Shown here: positions 62,194 to 64,000 of the stretch, one piece after another
Position numbering within the stretch: position 1 is the stretch's first letter
Layout of the letters: each line of letters opens with the position of its first letter
Origin: JAQGLW01 sp035995725
GTDB lineage: Bacteria; Pseudomonadota; Gammaproteobacteria; Burkholderiales; Burkholderiaceae_D
NCBI GenBank assembly: GCA_035995725.1
Contig: DASYKE010000069.1
Span: 17,346 to 81,345 of the forward strand
DNA length: 64,000 nt
Direction of reading: 5' to 3'
The notes under the pieces: model-generated
The model's database searches: none
What the model was told of the DNA's origin: nothing
Seen by the model: the letters and a program-made list of their open reading frames with translations, nothing else
Made by a program: the position numbers and the translations under genes

Positions 62194-62274
62194 TTTCAGC
62201 CCATATTCCGACGGCAAAACCATCAGCAAAGACTTGGCCGTTAAACGCGACTGCGAGCGACAGGAGATAGATGT

Positions 62275-62299
62275 CTTGGCCGGTGCGAATCCGGCCAAG
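62275..62299. terminator. GC-rich hairpin after alkB
   Basis: CTTGGCCGG (62275-62283) and CCGGCCAAG (62291-62299) form a perfect 9-base stem with a 7-base loop, 82 bases past alkB. No T-run follows, so termination is not certain. Confidence 0.4.
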
Positions 62300-62432
62300 A
62301 TGTCGAAATGCCCGGGGCGCCAAACCAGCGCATCCCTTGGCTGGTCTGGCAGACTTTCTCGTCCCCGCTTCCCGGACCGGGTTTGACTGCCATCATGCTA
62401 CCTGCGCAGATGCAGATCGCTTTCAGAAACGT

Positions 62433-63341
62433 TCAATATGCAACTTTGTCACTCGGAAACTTGAGTGAATCGCGCAGCAGATAACTCATGGGCATTTCCA
62501 GGCTCGCATTGTCGAGCGCAGGGTGCGGGCTCTTGAACCATTTTTCGTATAGCTTGGTCAGCTCCCCCGACAGCATTATTTTTGCCATCGACGTATCGAT
62601 TAGTGCCTTGAATGGAGCATCGTCCTTGCGGAACATGGCGGCATAAGGCTCGGCCGAAAGCGGATCGCCGACGACCGAGAATGCCGACGGATCCTTGGCT
62701 TTCGCCCTTAAGCCGTAAAGCACGACATCGCCCATGGGAAAGGCAGCGACCTCGCCGCGTTCCAGGGTCTTGAACGAATCCATGTGGTCCTTGCCTTCGA
62801 GGATAGTCATGTTCAGTGCGCTATGCTCGTTTTTATCCTGGATGAGCTTGTATTGCACCGCCCCTTTTGTAATGACGACTTTTTTGTTGCGCAGGTCGGC
62901 CCAGTTCTTGATGTTGGAATCCGCCTTTACCAGCATCCGCGCAGCGGCCATGAAATGGGGGATGGTGAATGCGACCTGCTTGCGCCGCTCGGGCGTATTG
63001 GTCGTGGTGCCGCATTCGATATCTGCCTTGCCTTCGACGATGGCGGGAATACGATTGGAAGAATTGATCGGAAAATAATTCACCTTCAGCTGCGGAAGCT
63101 TCAATTCCTTCTGGATCTCATCGACGAATTTCAGGCACAGCTCGACTGCATACCCGACCGGCTTCTTGTTTGCGTCGAGAAAGGAAAAAGGCACCGAGCC
63201 TTCCTGATAGGCGATCGTAATGCTTTTCGAATCGCGGATTTTGCTCAGGGTGTCCGCCGCATAGGAAGCCGTTGAAAGCAGATACAGTGAACTGGCAACC
63301 AACGCAAAAATGCGAAATGTATATGTTGAAAGATGAACCAT
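62433..63341 (-). CDS. Family 3 extracellular solute-binding protein (amino-acid type)
   Basis: 302-residue periplasmic binding protein with a signal peptide ending near STASYA. Family 3 features: ITIAYQEGSVPFSFLDANKKPVGYAVELC, a region rich in the PAIVEGKADIECGTTTNTPERRKQVAFT pattern, and VVITKGAVQYKL. This is the GltI/glutamate-aspartate-like branch. I chose the ATG at 63341 behind a GGAGA site. No permease is visible in the window. Confidence 0.9.
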   Translation of the reverse strand: MVHLSTYTFRIFALVASSLYLLSTASYAADTLSKIRDSKSITIAYQEGSVPFSFLDANKKPVGYAVELCLKFVDEIQKELKLPQLKVNYFPINSSNRIPAIVEGKADIECGTTTNTPERRKQVAFTIPHFMAAARMLVKADSNIKNWADLRNKKVVITKGAVQYKLIQDKNEHSALNMTILEGKDHMDSFKTLERGEVAAFPMGDVVLYGLRAKAKDPSAFSVVGDPLSAEPYAAMFRKDDAPFKALIDTSMAKIMLSGELTKLYEKWFKSPHPALDNASLEMPMSYLLRDSLKFPSDKVAY

Positions 63342-63546
63342 TTTCAATTCTCCCTATGTTTTAAGTTGTTATTGACAAACATCTTTCCTAAAAACAACAG
63401 CTTGCCGTGATTACCACGGTTTGAACATAAAGGATATGCCATATTTATGGCATGCAATAGATAAATATACTAAAATAAATTTGCCGTACTGTAATTTTGT
63501 TTAAAAGCAACAAATCCATAGAGGCACTAACCTTAGGGGGAACAAA

Positions 63547-63756
63547 ATGACATCAAAAACCGTATTTATTGCCATCGCTTTATGCTGCATGCTCGTTATT
63601 ACCGCCATGACAGGCGTTATCAGTCCTATGAGCTTCGTCAGTCCTATGAGCTTCGCGGTTACTTCGAAAACTCCAAACGCTTCTGTGACACAAACTACAA
63701 ATTGCTGGGTAAACACACCTTGCAACCCAGCCACTGACTTTGCATACGACGATTGA
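63547..63756 (+). CDS. Small exported protein with a C-terminal Cys pair
   Basis: 69-residue protein of unrecognised family, preceded by a strong GGGGG ribosome-binding site. Residues 5-37 are hydrophobic, consistent with a signal peptide or single membrane span, and include a duplicated SPMSF(V/A) hexapeptide. The rest is polar and ends NCWVNTPCNPATDFAYDD, with two Cys six residues apart that could form a disulfide. The strong ribosome site, AT-rich upstream region and downstream terminator argue for real expression. A secreted peptide or membrane microprotein are possible; I assign no function. Confidence 0.55.
   Translation: MTSKTVFIAIALCCMLVITAMTGVISPMSFVSPMSFAVTSKTPNASVTQTTNCWVNTPCNPATDFAYDD
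63620..63655. repeat. 18-base tandem duplication within the small exported protein gene
   Basis: TCAGTCCTATGAGCTTCG occurs twice in direct tandem (63620-63637 and 63638-63655), encoding repeated hexapeptides in the hydrophobic part of the protein. The copies are identical, so the event is recent or actively maintained. Confidence 0.95.
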
Positions 63757-63950
63757 TCCCTTTACCCAGCAAGGTTTGAGCTGGCATGGACCTTTCGTAC
63801 CGGCTGGAGACGCGTCGATCGTATCGAAGCAAGCTGCGCTAATGACGGGTTGCGGCAAAACCCGGAGGGCTGGACTGGACCATGGAGCGCAAGGAGCTGC
63901 AATGCAGCCTGGGCGACACTCGGGAAAGTGCCAGAGAATCGGAAGCCGGA

Positions 63951-63985
63951 AGCCATTGGCAGATTCCATTGCCAATGGCTTTTTT
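63951..63985 (+). terminator. Strong rho-independent terminator
   Basis: AGCCATTGGCA (63951-63961) pairs perfectly with TGCCAATGGCT (63970-63980) across an 8-base loop, followed directly by TTTTT. It lies about 195 bases past the small exported protein gene on the plus strand. Confidence 0.85.
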
Positions 63986-64000
63986 GACTGTTTGTTAATT

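Noticed and set aside
63811..63845. Third REP-like copy near the small exported protein gene
   Set aside because: Only an 11-base core is shared and the arms do not pair; noted as weak similarity only.
63882..63998. 38-codon plus-strand frame with a GGAGG-like site, running into the terminator
   Set aside because: It overlaps the terminator stem and T-run through its last third and has no recognisable protein character; more likely untranslated.
1..64000. CRISPR arrays, tRNA/rRNA genes, prophage or integrase-bounded island
   Set aside because: No regularly spaced repeats, tRNA cloverleaf candidates, integrase, transposase or phage structural genes were recognised in any gap.

Overview
The window is chromosomal DNA of a Gram-negative betaproteobacterium, most likely Burkholderiales and perhaps Oxalobacteraceae. 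Signs of this are three Bug/TctC-type solute-binding receptors without their membrane partners, several CaiB/BaiF CoA-transferases, a GspA/GspB pair, an EmrAB-OMF efflux operon, and lipoproteins and outer-membrane proteins. The lineage is inferred from gene content and the moderately high GC; no rRNA or tRNA was seen.

Layout. 1-3.8 kb: a metallophosphatase lipoprotein, a copper-type P1B ATPase, and a truncated merR fragment with a MerR-type promoter. 3.9-6.5 kb: gspA-gspB (ExeAB-like), with a 43-bp palindrome inside gspB. 6.9-8.5 kb: a small hypothetical protein and a PQQ-type sugar dehydrogenase lipoprotein. 8.8-13.9 kb: a tightly packed operon (CoA-transferase, enoyl-CoA hydratase, MDR oxidoreductase, Bug receptor), then a pirin. 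14.1-17.4 kb: a hemerythrin-like protein and serC-serA. 17.8-29.8 kb: a second organic-acid/acyl-CoA region with a Bug receptor, MmgE/PrpD, NDP-forming CoA ligase, acyl-CoA dehydrogenase, alpha/beta hydrolase, class II aldolase, two hydroxyacid dehydrogenases, a citryl-CoA-lyase-like protein and another CoA-transferase.

30.1-38.0 kb is the most coherent accessory system: a secreted hydrolase of unrecognised family, a solute-binding protein, a class II aldolase/decarboxylase-type protein and a Rieske oxygenase on one strand; divergently a MarR regulator, a Gfo/Idh/MocA dehydrogenase and a VanB/phthalate-dioxygenase-type reductase. The set resembles a phthalate-type aromatic-acid pathway. Two copies of a 16-bp palindrome lie in the divergent promoter region, one of them between the -35 and -10 of the oxygenase promoter, so MarR control is readable from the DNA. 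The substrate is unknown.

38.1-43.0 kb: an EmrB/EmrA/NodT efflux operon behind its own marR, with a palindromic operator. 43.7-47.3 kb: a FIST sensor gene followed by a PAS-GGDEF-EAL gene. 47.4-50.0 kb: a SsuABC/TauABC-like ABC importer with a Tat-type binding protein. 50.5-56.9 kb: a homoserine-acetyltransferase-like hydrolase, a Bug receptor, a lipoprotein methyltransferase, a dienelactone-hydrolase-like protein, an EamA transporter and MgtC. 57.2-59.4 kb: an NfeD/slipin pair. 59.6-62.2 kb: an ada - 2OG-Fe(II) oxygenase - alkB alkylation-repair operon with an Ada-box match upstream. 62.4-64 kb: an amino-acid-type binding protein, a small exported Cys-pair protein containing a tandem repeat, and a strong terminator.

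No CRISPR array, complete insertion sequence, prophage or replication origin was seen.
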